Part shown: positions 7,617-15,944 of the stretch, piece after piece
Position numbering within the stretch: the first letter of the stretch is position 1
Layout: every line of letters begins with the position of its first letter
Source: Thioclava sp. ES.031
GTDB taxonomy: Bacteria > Pseudomonadota > Alphaproteobacteria > Rhodobacterales > Rhodobacteraceae
Direction: 5' to 3'
Assembly (NCBI RefSeq): GCF_002563775.1
Contig: NZ_PDJO01000001.1
Coordinates: 444,001 to 508,000, forward strand
Length of the DNA stretch: 64,000 nucleotides
Made by a program: the position numbers and the translations under genes
Notes under the pieces: generated by a model
What the model was told of the DNA's origin: nothing
Databases searched by the model: none
The model's input: the letters and a program-made list of their open reading frames with translations, nothing else

Positions 7617-8572
7617 CGATGGCGGAACAGGCGGACATAGCGACGGCGGCCACGACAACGGCAGAGGTCGAAGACGAGATCATCCGTATGTCGATGCTCA
7701 ATTACGAGCGCCTGCCGATGCTGGACGTGATCTTCGAGCGCTTCGTTCTGTCTTTCTCCAGCTCGCTCAAATCGCTGACCGGTTCGGTGTTGGATGTGAC
7801 GCTGGGCGAGGTCGAATACCTGCCCTTTGCCGACGCGATGAAAAGCCTGCCCAAGCATGGTTTGATCGCGGTCGCGCAGGCCGATCCTTGGGATGACCAG
7901 TTTATCCTTTCGCAGGATCCGGTCTTCCTGTTCTCCGCGCTCGAACTGATGCTGGGCGGCCAGCCGTCGGGCCGGGCGAAGGATGCCAAGCACGGTTTCA
8001 CCACGATCGAGCGCCGGATGGGCGAGCAGGTCGCCGAACGCATCCTTGCCGATATGGCGGTGGGGTTCCGGCAGATTTGCGAAGTTTCCTTCCAGGTCGA
8101 CCGGATGGAGAGCAACCCGCAATTCGCCAATATCGCCCAGCCCAACAGCCCCACGGTCCGCGTGCCGCTCAAGGTCAGTCTCGAGGGCTATGATGGCGAG
8201 GTCCACCTGATCCTGCCCTATGCCACGCTCGAGCCGGTGCGCCCGCTGCTCACCAAGATCTTCTTCGGGGATCGGCTCGGTGCGGACAGCTCGTGGCGCA
8301 CGCAGCTGAAACAGAAGATCGAAGAGTCTTCGGTGGCGCTTACCGCGCAGCTGCACGAGCTGGTGGTGCCGATGCGCGAGATTCTGGACTGGAAAGTCGG
8401 GGACACGCTCGATCTGCGGATCGACGACAGCCATCCGGTCCTGTTGCTCTGTGCCGGGAGCCCGGTTCTCGAAGGCGAAATGGGCAAGAAGCAAAACGGG
8501 TCGATGGCACTGAAAGTGACCGCGAACCTCATGGGAAAGGACGAGTGGAGCAATGATGTCGATGCTGATTAA
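7613..8572 (+). CDS. fliM: Flagellar motor switch protein FliM
   Basis: FliM links FliG to FliN in the C-ring and in chemotactic bacteria receives CheY-P at its N-terminus. The 319-residue product has the CheC-like middle domain (about 35-240) and a C-terminal SpoA domain (about 255-315, with REILDWKVGDTLDL). The start is GTG at 7613, overlapping the fliL stop; an ATG two codons later is equally possible. The N-terminal 30 residues are Ala/Thr-rich and lack the canonical LSQ(D/E)EIDALL CheY-binding peptide. The downstream gene starts 20 bases before its end. Confidence 0.93.
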   Translation: MTMAEQADIATAATTTAEVEDEIIRMSMLNYERLPMLDVIFERFVLSFSSSLKSLTGSVLDVTLGEVEYLPFADAMKSLPKHGLIAVAQADPWDDQFILSQDPVFLFSALELMLGGQPSGRAKDAKHGFTTIERRMGEQVAERILADMAVGFRQICEVSFQVDRMESNPQFANIAQPNSPTVRVPLKVSLEGYDGEVHLILPYATLEPVRPLLTKIFFGDRLGADSSWRTQLKQKIEESSVALTAQLHELVVPMREILDWKVGDTLDLRIDDSHPVLLLCAGSPVLEGEMGKKQNGSMALKVTANLMGKDEWSNDVDAD

Positions 8573-8933
8573 CGCGATTATTCTCGTGTCTCTTGTCGGG
8601 CTGATGGCCTATGGCGTGGTGATCACGCGGCGGGTGAAAAAGCTCATGCTCGTTCTTGAAGAGATGGAGCCGCTCGTCGCGGCCTTCTCCGCGGCCGTGG
8701 ACAAGTCGCAACTCTCCGTCGAGGAGATGAAGGACGCCGTCGCCGAGGCGCAGAAAACGCCCGCGCCCGAACCGGCGCCCGCGCAAGAGGCCGCGCCCGC
8801 CCTGACCTTCAACTCGCGCCGCGCCGCGCCGAAAGCGCCGATGGGGCTGACCCGTGTGACCGGCAAGGCCGAACTGGTCAAAAGCTTCTTCGAGCAGACC
8901 CGCGTGCGCCGGGAGGCGCAGGGCCAATGGTGA
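8553..8933 (+). CDS. Small membrane-anchored flagellar protein (PflI/DUF6468-like)
   Basis: A 126-residue protein with one N-terminal membrane segment (about 5-25) followed by a basic RRVKKLM stretch, a short acidic coiled coil, and a Pro/Ala-rich linker around 70-85. It sits directly after fliM, overlapping it by 20 bases, in the fliL-fliM operon. Size, topology and position match the PflI-type flagellar positioning protein of Caulobacter (DUF6468). I recognise this by context and layout rather than strong sequence identity, so the name is tentative. Confidence 0.6.
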   Translation: MMSMLINAIILVSLVGLMAYGVVITRRVKKLMLVLEEMEPLVAAFSAAVDKSQLSVEEMKDAVAEAQKTPAPEPAPAQEAAPALTFNSRRAAPKAPMGLTRVTGKAELVKSFFEQTRVRREAQGQW

Positions 8934-9559
8934 AGGGCCGTCCGCTTCAGGTTCTCGTGGGCGTATTGCTGCTTTCGGGCGGTGCGAAACTCGCGACCAG
9001 CCTTCCCTCCGACATGATCCCGTTCCCGGATTCGCTGTTGCAGGCCGCGCTCGCCAGCGGGGCGGAGAAGGATGCCGCCGCGACGCCGGCGAGCGATGCC
9101 TCCGCCGATGCGACCGGCGGCTGCGGACCGACGCCGGAAGAGCTGTTGATGTCCGTGCGGCAGGAACGCGACCTCCTCGCCGAGCAGAAGAAGAAACTCG
9201 ACGCCCGCAGCGCCGAGATCGAGCTTGCCAAGCAGGGTCTCGACACCCAGTCGCAGCATCTGACCGAGTTGAAGGACAAGGTGACCAAGCTGCTCGACAA
9301 GGTCGACAAGTCCCATAGCGACGACGTCGATCGCCTCGTGTCGATCTACAAGAACATGAAGCCCGCGGCGGCGGCGTCGATCATGAACGACCTCGATATC
9401 GAGGTGACGGTCATGGTGCTGGCCACGATGAAGGAGCGCGAGGTCGCCCCGATCATGGCCGAGATGAACCCGGTGCGCGCGCGGGCGGTATCCAAGATCA
9501 TTCTCGAACGCTCGAAGCTGCCGGGCGACCAGAAGCTGGTGAACGTTAAGCTCAACTGA
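8927..9559 (+). CDS. MotE-like periplasmic/coiled-coil flagellar protein
   Basis: A 210-residue protein with an N-terminal hydrophobic anchor (residues 6-25), an Ala/Ser/Asp-rich linker, a long coiled coil (about 75-130) and a C-terminal module KNMKPAAAASIMNDLDIEVT. That module resembles the MgtE-N-like/MotE family (MotE chaperones MotC in Rhizobium). It overlaps the previous gene by 7 bases and is followed by a strong terminator, so it ends the fliL-fliM unit. MotE-type function in stator or motor assembly is likely from context but not proven. Confidence 0.65.
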   Translation: MVKGRPLQVLVGVLLLSGGAKLATSLPSDMIPFPDSLLQAALASGAEKDAAATPASDASADATGGCGPTPEELLMSVRQERDLLAEQKKKLDARSAEIELAKQGLDTQSQHLTELKDKVTKLLDKVDKSHSDDVDRLVSIYKNMKPAAAASIMNDLDIEVTVMVLATMKEREVAPIMAEMNPVRARAVSKIILERSKLPGDQKLVNVKLN

Positions 9560-9611
9560 ACCGTTTGGGCGTCATAGTCCGTGCATCGCGGCGCAGTGTT
9601 TCTGATTGGGG

Positions 9612-9636
9612 AAAGGGGGCGCGCAGCCCCCTTTTT
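9612..9636. terminator. Bidirectional terminator between MotE-like gene and flhB
   Basis: AAAGGGGGC (9612-9620), loop GCGCA, GCCCCCTTT (9626-9634) form a 9-bp perfect hairpin flanked by A- and T-tracts. It serves both convergent units, and the flhB stop codon begins in the T-tract. Confidence 0.88.
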
Positions 9637-10768
9637 ATTCCTCATCGACCCGCAACACCGAGCCTTTCGGCGGTGCGCGCCGGATGTTGCGGCGCAGGTC
9701 CATGACGTAGCCGATGATCTCCGCGACCGCCTGCCAATGCTCGACCGGCACCGTGTCATCCACGTCGATCGTGGCGTGAAGCGTGCGGGCGAGGGGCTTG
9801 TTCTCGACGATCGGCACCTCGTTCTCGCGCGCGATCTGGCGGATGCGCGCGGCCACCGCATCGGCCCCTTTGGCGACGCAAATAGGGGCGGCGTCGCTGC
9901 CCTGTTCGTATTTCAGCGCCACGGCGTAATGCGTCGGGTTCGTCACGATCACGCTCGCGGTCGGCACCGCCTGCACCATGCGCTGACGGGCCCGCTGGCG
10001 TGCGATCTCCGTGCGGCGGCCCTTGATCTGCGGATCGCCCTCGGAATCCTTCATCTCGTCACGGATTTCCTTGAGCGACATGCGCAGCTTGCGCCGCCAT
10101 TCGAACCGCTTCCAGATGATATCGCCAATGGTGATCGGCACGAGGAACACCATCGCCGCGCTCAGCAGCCAGCTCGCCCAATGGGCCGCGTAGCTGGGGA
10201 TATGCTCGGGCAGGAAATTCTCGCCCTGCCAGATCCCGGTGACCGCACGTTTCGCCACCCAGAGCGCGAGCGCACCGATGACCAGAACCTTGGTGATGCT
10301 TTTCGCGAATTCGACCAGCGCGCCGGGCGAGAACATCTTCTTGAGCCCGGCGAGCGGCGAGAGCTTCGACAGTTTCGGTTTCATCCGCTCGGACGACACT
10401 ACGGTTTCGCCCTGGATCAACACGCCGAACAGCGCGGCCAGAAGCATCACGCCGAAGATCGGGGCAGCCCAGCTGGCGATCTCACCGAAGAGCAGGCTGA
10501 GGATGTCGCCGATATCGCGCGCGCCTGCCGACCCCTGGCCGATCTTCACCTGGCCCGCTCCGGAGAAGACCTGGCCGAGCGACGTCATTGCCCGGCCCGC
10601 GACGACCGGCAGGACGAACACCACGATGAGCAGCAGCGAGAAGACCGACATCATGTTGCCGGTCTCGCGCGAGGAGGGCACGTCGCCTTTCTCGCGCGCC
10701 GATTTCAGCCGCTTGTCTGTCGGCTCTTCGGTCTTGGAGGATTTGTCCTGTTCGTCGCCTTCGGCCAC
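9635..10768 (-). CDS. flhB: Flagellar export switch protein FlhB
   Basis: FlhB controls the switch from rod/hook to filament export through autocleavage. The NPTH cleavage motif is present (N277), followed by the normal about 100-residue cytoplasmic domain. Four membrane segments precede it. I chose the GTG at 10768 (377 residues, MAEGDEQDKSSKTEEPTDKR) because AAGGAG lies 6 bases upstream and the product begins like other FlhB proteins. The in-frame extension to 10831 would run back into fliR. It is the last gene of the flgB-flgC-fliE-fliQ-transglycosylase-flhA-fliR-flhB operon. Confidence 0.94.
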   Translation of the reverse strand: MAEGDEQDKSSKTEEPTDKRLKSAREKGDVPSSRETGNMMSVFSLLLIVVFVLPVVAGRAMTSLGQVFSGAGQVKIGQGSAGARDIGDILSLLFGEIASWAAPIFGVMLLAALFGVLIQGETVVSSERMKPKLSKLSPLAGLKKMFSPGALVEFAKSITKVLVIGALALWVAKRAVTGIWQGENFLPEHIPSYAAHWASWLLSAAMVFLVPITIGDIIWKRFEWRRKLRMSLKEIRDEMKDSEGDPQIKGRRTEIARQRARQRMVQAVPTASVIVTNPTHYAVALKYEQGSDAAPICVAKGADAVAARIRQIARENEVPIVENKPLARTLHATIDVDDTVPVEHWQAVAEIIGYVMDLRRNIRRAPPKGSVLRVDEE

Positions 10769-10778
10769 CGCGCGCTCC

Positions 10779-11540
10779 TTAGGGTATGACGAAAGTGCCG
10801 AGCCAGTCGGTGAACTGGCCGAGGAAGACATGCAGCATGCTGGGCGAGGCCGCCGCGAGGATCAGCAGGCCCGACGCGATCAGCGCGGGCGCCGCGACGA
10901 AGAAGACCGGCAGCGCGGGCATCATCCGGTTCGCAAGCCCCATCCCGAGATTGAAGATCAGCCCCATGACGAAGAAGGGCGCCGCGATGGCCGCCCCGAT
11001 ATAAAGGCTCGCCGACGCGGCTTTGACGATCTGCTTCGCCATGTCGCCCAGCAGCAGCGTGCCCGGCGGGAAGACGTCGTAGGAATAGAGCAGCGCACGG
11101 ATGATGATGTGATGCGTATTCGTGACGAAGATCAGCGCAACGCCGGAGATCAGCAGGAAGCTCGCGATCATGGTGGAGCCCTCGAAAGATCCGAGGCTCG
11201 GCGCGAACGCATTGGCGAGGCCGGAAACCTGCCCGGCCTGATGGCCCGCGAATTGCAGCGCGCTGAACAGCACCCGCGCGGTCAGCCCGATCCAGAGGCC
11301 CGTGGTCACCTCGAGCCCGAGATAGATCGCAAAGGTCACGAGATTGTCGGGCTGCATCGGCATCACGGGCGTCGCGGGGTAAAGCGCGAGGCTGAACACC
11401 ACCGCCATCGCCAGACGGCTGCGGGTCGGCACCTGCATTTCGCCGAAGCCCGGCATGAACATCAGCGCGCTGCCAAGCCGGGCAAAGACGATGAGATAGC
11501 CGAAGAGCTGCCCGTCGAGAAATGCGCTGAGCCCGTTCAC
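10779..11540 (-). CDS. fliR: Flagellar export gate protein FliR
   Basis: A 253-residue, almost wholly hydrophobic protein with about six membrane segments, ending FLGQFTDWLGTFVIP. FliR joins FliP and FliQ in the export gate. The early RLGSALMFMPGFGEMQVPTR segment is typical of the family. It starts 3 bases after the flhA stop, and its own stop is part of the flhB ribosome site. Confidence 0.93.
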   Translation of the reverse strand: MNGLSAFLDGQLFGYLIVFARLGSALMFMPGFGEMQVPTRSRLAMAVVFSLALYPATPVMPMQPDNLVTFAIYLGLEVTTGLWIGLTARVLFSALQFAGHQAGQVSGLANAFAPSLGSFEGSTMIASFLLISGVALIFVTNTHHIIIRALLYSYDVFPPGTLLLGDMAKQIVKAASASLYIGAAIAAPFFVMGLIFNLGMGLANRMMPALPVFFVAAPALIASGLLILAAASPSMLHVFLGQFTDWLGTFVIP

Positions 11541-11543
11541 CCC

Positions 11544-13634
11544 TCAGGCCCCGATCGTCCCGACCGTCTTCATCGCGGCCTTCCGGTGCACCTCGTTATG
11601 CGAGATCACCTGCGTCATCGGGCTGACCCGTTCGAGCATCGAGCGGACATAGCCACGCACTTCCGGCGCGACCATCAGCGCGGGCCACTCGTCGCGTGCC
11701 GCGTGGCGCTGGATTTCCTGACGCGCCTCCAGCACGAATTCCTGCACGCGCTGCGGCGACATCAGGAATGTCCGCTCCTTGCCATTGGTCTTCACCGCTT
11801 CGCCGAATTCATGCTCCCACGCCCCCGACATGGTCAGCACCGGCACGAAGCCCGAACCATCCGCCAGCGCGCGGCAGATCTGGTTGGCGAGGCGGGCGCG
11901 GACCCGCTCGGTGATCACGGCGGGGTTGGTGTTCGACGGCGCGGCCTCGGCCACGGCCTCGATGATCAGCGGCAGATTGCGGATCGAGATCCGCTCGGCC
12001 AGCAGCGATTGAAGCACCTGCTGCAGCAGAATCTCCGGGGCGGAGTTGGAAATATCGCTCGCGAGTTTCTGGTAGTCGCGGTCCAGCTCGGCCAAGAGCT
12101 TCTTTACCGCGCCATAGGTGAGCAGTTCGGACATATGCTCCTTGATGATCTCGGTGAGGTGGGTGGTGATCACGCTCTCGGGGTCCACGACCGTGTGGCC
12201 CTGCTGTTCGGCCTCGGAGGCGCGTGCCGGGTCGATCCAGACCGCGCTCAGCCCGAAGGTGGGCTCCTTGATCCGCTCGCCGGGCAGCTTCACCTGATCG
12301 CCGGACGGGTCGATCACCATCACGAGGTTGGGGCGCAGCTCGCCTTTCGCCGCTTCGACGCCCTGCACGAGAATCGAATAGCTGTTCGTCGGCAGCATCG
12401 GGTCATCCTTGATGCGCACCGAGGGGAGGACGAAGCCGTAATCCTTCATGAAGAGGTTGCGCAGGCTTTTGACCTTGCCGGGCAGGGCGGCATCCATGCT
12501 CGAGATCAGCGGAACGAGCCCCGCGCCGAGGCTGAGGCGCAGCTCGTCGAGCTTGAGTTGCTGCTGCGTCGTCTCGCCCGAGGTCTCTTCCATCTGGGCC
12601 GCGCGGGCCTCCGCCGCCGCCTCGTCGCTGGCGCGCAGGGCGGCCTGTTCCTGCATCAGCCAGCCAAGTCCGGCGAGGAGCCCGGCCAGCGCGAAAAACA
12701 CCACGATGGGGAAGCCCGGCAACAGCCCGATCCCGGCAAGAAGCACTGCCGCCATGTAGAGCGCCTTGGGGAAGTTCGACAGCTGCCCCAGCACCGCCTC
12801 GTTCGCCGCGCCCTCGGTGCCGCCTTTCGTGACGATCAGGCCCGCCGCCAGCGACACCACCAGCGCCGGGATCTGCGTCACCAGCCCGTCGCCGATCGTC
12901 AGGACCGTGTAGTTGCCCGCCGCCTGAGAGACGCTCAGCCCGTGCTGGACGACGCCGATCAGGATGCCGCCCACGACATTGATCAGCGTGATGATGATGC
13001 CGGCCACCGCATCGCCGCGCACGAATTTCGACGCACCGTCCATTGCGCCGAAGAAGCCGCTCTCGTCCTCTAGCTCCTTGCGGCGGCGCTTGGCCTCCAC
13101 CTCGTCGATCAGACCGGCGCCGAGATCGGCGTCGATCGCCATCTGCTTGCCCGGCATCGCATCGAGCGAGAACCGCGCGGAGACTTCGGCGATCCGGGTC
13201 GAGCCCTTGGTGATGACGACGAAGTTGATCACCACGAGGATCGCGAAAATCACGATCCCGATCACGAAATCCCCGCCCACGATGAAGCGCGAGAACCCCT
13301 CGATGACGCCGCCCGCCGCGCCGGGCCCGGTATGGCCCTGGCTCAGAATGAGCCGCGTCGAGGAGATGTTGAGCGATAGCCGCAGCATCGTCACGACCAG
13401 AAGCAACGTCGGGAAGGAGTTGAACTCCAGCGGTTTCGGAATCCACAGCGCGACCATCAGGATCAGCACCGAGACCGACAGCGAGATCGCGAGGCCGAAA
13501 TCCAGAATGATCGGCGGCAGCGGGACGAACAGCATCCCGAGGATCAGCGTCACGCCAATCGCGAACCCGATATCGCGGTTCTTGATGCCAAGCCCTACGA
13601 GGTTCTGGCCGAGACTGGTCTGTTTTTGGCTCAT
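11544..13634 (-). CDS. flhA: Flagellar export protein FlhA
   Basis: FlhA is the large export-gate subunit: it uses proton flow and docks chaperone-substrate complexes. At 696 residues it has normal length. Eight membrane segments occupy about residues 20-315, with the FHIPEP signature region around LLVVTMLRLSLNISSTRLIL, and a four-subdomain cytoplasmic part follows to the C-terminus. I placed the start at ATG 13634 (MSQKQTSLGQNL), 7 bases after the transglycosylase stop, instead of the longer frame that begins inside that gene. Confidence 0.95.
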   Translation of the reverse strand: MSQKQTSLGQNLVGLGIKNRDIGFAIGVTLILGMLFVPLPPIILDFGLAISLSVSVLILMVALWIPKPLEFNSFPTLLLVVTMLRLSLNISSTRLILSQGHTGPGAAGGVIEGFSRFIVGGDFVIGIVIFAILVVINFVVITKGSTRIAEVSARFSLDAMPGKQMAIDADLGAGLIDEVEAKRRRKELEDESGFFGAMDGASKFVRGDAVAGIIITLINVVGGILIGVVQHGLSVSQAAGNYTVLTIGDGLVTQIPALVVSLAAGLIVTKGGTEGAANEAVLGQLSNFPKALYMAAVLLAGIGLLPGFPIVVFFALAGLLAGLGWLMQEQAALRASDEAAAEARAAQMEETSGETTQQQLKLDELRLSLGAGLVPLISSMDAALPGKVKSLRNLFMKDYGFVLPSVRIKDDPMLPTNSYSILVQGVEAAKGELRPNLVMVIDPSGDQVKLPGERIKEPTFGLSAVWIDPARASEAEQQGHTVVDPESVITTHLTEIIKEHMSELLTYGAVKKLLAELDRDYQKLASDISNSAPEILLQQVLQSLLAERISIRNLPLIIEAVAEAAPSNTNPAVITERVRARLANQICRALADGSGFVPVLTMSGAWEHEFGEAVKTNGKERTFLMSPQRVQEFVLEARQEIQRHAARDEWPALMVAPEVRGYVRSMLERVSPMTQVISHNEVHRKAAMKTVGTIGA

Positions 13635-13641
13635 CGCTCGC

Positions 13642-14454
13642 TCAATTCGTTCGCGTGAAATTGGGAAGCACGGGTTGCAGGTCACTGGTCGAATAGATCG
13701 ACAGCCGCATGCCCTGGTCCGCCGTCAGGTCAGCCGACCAGAAGACGGGAAGTTTCCGGCGCGCAGGGCGCGGCGAGGTGCTCGGCGCGGGCGCGTCCAC
13801 GGGGGCGGCCCCGGCGAGTTGGACGAAATAGTCGCCACGTTTCTGCGCCACCGCGAGATTGCGCTTGAGCGCGGTCAGATAGGTCTGGCGCGCCTCTGGG
13901 GTGAAGGAGTGATACGAGCCCGCAGCAATCCACCAATCCCCTGTCCGCCGGTGCAGGTCGACCAGAAACCGCGCGGCATAATCCACATTCGCCGCCGGAT
14001 CGAAGGATTGGGCCAGCGAGTCGAACGCGTCCGGGTGCCATTTGCGGTTCACCTGCATGCAGCCCGTATCGATCGAGGAGACGCCCGCGGCCTGTTTTTG
14101 ATGCACCCAAGCCATCGCGGCCTCGCGGCTGTCGAAAACCCGGCCCTCACCGGCGGCGTTCACGCTCCACGGCCAGACGGTCAGTCGACCCTTGTTGCGA
14201 AACCCCGCCTCCTGCAGGCCGATCGCGAGCAGCAGGTTGTCGGGGATGCCGTAGCGGTCCTGCGCCGCGAAAATCTGGCGCAGGCATTGCTGGTCATTGC
14301 CGAGGGTGGCGGGGAGAGGCGTGGTTGCCTCGGGCACGCTCGGACGGCTGGAGGTGTAGAATCCCGCCCAGCCTTCGGCCCGTGCCGGTCCTGTCGCGGC
14401 GAGGCTCGCAAGCGCGAGCGCGGCCAAGGGCCAGAACCACACCACCCGCGCCAT
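13642..14454 (-). CDS. Lytic transglycosylase of the flagellar operon
   Basis: A 270-residue exported SLT-type enzyme with a signal peptide (cleavage near ATGPARA-EG). The lysozyme-like domain covers about residues 55-190, with candidate catalytic Glu in LLAIGLQEAG and the motif TGCMQVNRKWHPDAF. Such enzymes open peptidoglycan for rod passage, and its place between fliQ and flhA supports that job. Residues 215-235 form a Pro/Ala/Arg linker before a short C-terminal part. The ATG at 14454 overlaps the fliQ stop (TGATG); a GTG one codon earlier is possible. Confidence 0.85.
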   Translation of the reverse strand: MARVVWFWPLAALALASLAATGPARAEGWAGFYTSSRPSVPEATTPLPATLGNDQQCLRQIFAAQDRYGIPDNLLLAIGLQEAGFRNKGRLTVWPWSVNAAGEGRVFDSREAAMAWVHQKQAAGVSSIDTGCMQVNRKWHPDAFDSLAQSFDPAANVDYAARFLVDLHRRTGDWWIAAGSYHSFTPEARQTYLTALKRNLAVAQKRGDYFVQLAGAAPVDAPAPSTSPRPARRKLPVFWSADLTADQGMRLSIYSTSDLQPVLPNFTRTN

Positions 14455-14723
14455 CACGCGGGCCCGTTCATGATGAGATCGAAGACGGTGTCCGACAGAT
14501 GCGACAGCGTTGCGTAGATGAAGGGCAGGGCGAGGACGAGACCGACGAAGATCGCGACGATCTTCGGCACGAAGGTCAGCGTCATCTCCTGAACCTGCGT
14601 CAGCGCCTGAAAGATCGCGATGCCGAGCCCGACGAGCAGCGCGAGCGCAAGAATAGGGCCGGCCCCCATAAGGATCGTCCAGATCGTGTCCGACATGATC
14701 GCATAGACATCGGCTTCTTCCAT
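14454..14723 (-). CDS. fliQ: Flagellar export gate protein FliQ
   Basis: An 89-residue protein with two membrane hairpin segments (about 15-40 and 50-75) and the conserved ALTQVQEMTLTFVPKI motif between them. FliQ completes the FliPQR export gate. Its length is typical. It lies 16 bases downstream of fliE and touches the transglycosylase start. Confidence 0.94.
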   Translation of the reverse strand: MEEADVYAIMSDTIWTILMGAGPILALALLVGLGIAIFQALTQVQEMTLTFVPKIVAIFVGLVLALPFIYATLSHLSDTVFDLIMNGPA

Positions 14724-14739
14724 GTCGCCCCCGCCTGCC

Positions 14740-15060
14740 TCAGATCGGCATCCGCATGATTTCCTGATAGGCCTCGACCAGCTTGTCGCGCATCGCCACC
14801 GTGACCTTGACGGTGGATTCCATCGCCATGGTCGCCTCGACGACCTGTTGCGTGCTGGCCTGCCCGGTCAGCCCCGCCTGCGCGGTCGTATCGGCCGCGC
14901 GCATCGTCTGCACCGCCTCTTCGGCGGCGCCTTTGAGCATGTCGCCGAAGCTCTGCCCGGCGGATTTGGCTTCATGTGCGGAGGCCGGGCCGCCGCTCAG
15001 GCTGCGCGACGCGCCATAGGCGCCCCGGATCGCTGCATTGGAGAGGACTGGATCGCTCAT
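14740..15060 (-). CDS. fliE: Hook-basal body junction protein FliE
   Basis: A 106-residue soluble protein with the FliE signature SFGDMLKGAAEEAV in the middle and a C-terminal helix (MAMESTVKVTVAMRDKLVEA) that inserts into the export gate. FliE joins the MS ring to the proximal rod. It lies 7 bases after flgC in the rod/export operon. Confidence 0.93.
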   Translation of the reverse strand: MSDPVLSNAAIRGAYGASRSLSGGPASAHEAKSAGQSFGDMLKGAAEEAVQTMRAADTTAQAGLTGQASTQQVVEATMAMESTVKVTVAMRDKLVEAYQEIMRMPI

Positions 15061-15067
15061 GCTTCAC

Positions 15068-15484
15068 CTATTTGAGGAGGTCGATCATCTCGCGGCGCAT
15101 CTGGCGGCCGGTCTCGAGCATGTTCAGGTTGGCTTCGTAGCTGCGCGCCGCTTCGCGCATATTGCTCATCTCGATGATCGGATTGACGTTCGGAATCTTC
15201 ACGAAGCCGTCGGCATTGGCGGCCGGATGGGCAGGGTCGTATTTCAGCACGAAATCAGAGGTGTCGCGCCCGACTTCGGTAACATCGACCATCGAGGCGC
15301 CCGAGGCGTCGTCGACCATCTCGCCGAAGGAAATGGTCTTGCGGCGATACGGATCCGCGCCCGGCGTCGAGCCCGTCGAATCCGCGTTGGCCACGTTTTC
15401 GGAGACGACCTTCAGCCGCTCCCCCTGCGCCCGCAGCCCGCTTGCCGCGATCGCACCGATTGATTTCAGAGGGTCCATGCTCAT
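15068..15484 (-). CDS. flgC: Proximal rod protein FlgC
   Basis: A 138-residue rod protein with the N-terminal rod/hook motif ASGLRAQGERLKVVSENVAN, including the VSENVANA anchor, and the C-terminal helix NMREAARSYEANLNMLETG typical of FlgC. It is exported through the flagellar apparatus without a signal peptide. It is 15 bases downstream of flgB. Confidence 0.95.
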   Translation of the reverse strand: MSMDPLKSIGAIAASGLRAQGERLKVVSENVANADSTGSTPGADPYRRKTISFGEMVDDASGASMVDVTEVGRDTSDFVLKYDPAHPAANADGFVKIPNVNPIIEMSNMREAARSYEANLNMLETGRQMRREMIDLLK

Positions 15485-15499
15485 GGTCGTCTCCCCGGG

Positions 15500-15871
15500 T
15501 TATTCCTTGCCGCTGGCGGCATTGAGAAGCTGGAAGGCCTTGCGATAGAGGTTCGCCGCCAGCCGGTATTGATCGGCATTCTCGCTCGCCATCACGGATT
15601 GCTGCTCCAGCGCCACGTTATTGCCGTCGAGGCTGCTGTCCCAGGCGCCGCTGCCGCCCACGGTTTCGACCGTGGTTTCGTGCAGCGGGCCGCCAGTTGA
15701 GCGGTCCGCGTCGCTCTTCTCGAGGAAGCTCTGGAAGTCGGTCACATCCCGCGCGCGATAATTCGGCGTGTCGGCATTGGCGATGTTCTCGGCCAGCACC
15801 TTCTGGCGGGCCGCAAGCCAATGCATCCGATCCGAGGCGAGGTTAAAAAAGGATATCGTATCAAGTTTCAC
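15500..15871 (-). CDS. flgB: Proximal rod protein FlgB
   Basis: The rod subunit closest to the MS ring. The motif ARQKVLAENIANADTPNYRA and the C-terminal ASENADQYRLAANLYRKAF identify FlgB. I prefer the GTG at 15871 (123 residues), which has GGAG 9 bases upstream and begins level with other FlgB proteins (KLDTISFFNLASDRM). An ATG at 15892 would add seven residues that fall within the TATCC-type motif. It leads the long minus-strand rod and export operon. Confidence 0.92.
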   Translation of the reverse strand: MKLDTISFFNLASDRMHWLAARQKVLAENIANADTPNYRARDVTDFQSFLEKSDADRSTGGPLHETTVETVGGSGAWDSSLDGNNVALEQQSVMASENADQYRLAANLYRKAFQLLNAASGKE

Positions 15872-15884
15872 GTTGGATCGCTCC

Positions 15885-15944
15885 GTTTTCATGGATAGTA
15901 TATCGGTATGAGAATGGATTGGTAGGGTTTATCCTTGTGAATAC
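15885..15944. promoter_or_regulatory. TATCC-type inverted motif pair between flgB and fliI
   Basis: The minus strand reads CTATCCATGAAAAC (15898-15885) toward flgB. The plus strand reads TTATCCTTGTGAATAC (15929-15944) toward fliI, overlapping its probable GTG start. The two divergent starts are only 65 bases apart, so both promoters must sit in this AT-rich patch. Same motif family as upstream of fliG and fliF/fliL. Confidence 0.35.

Noticed and set aside
10239..13073. 944-codon open frame on the plus strand across fliR and flhA
   Set aside because: Antisense to conserved export genes, with Arg/His/Asp-rich composition typical of GC-rich shadows and no recognisable domain.
13635..13685. Extended N-terminus for flhA
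   Set aside because: It overlaps the end of the transglycosylase gene and adds sequence unlike FlhA; ATG 13634 matches the family start.
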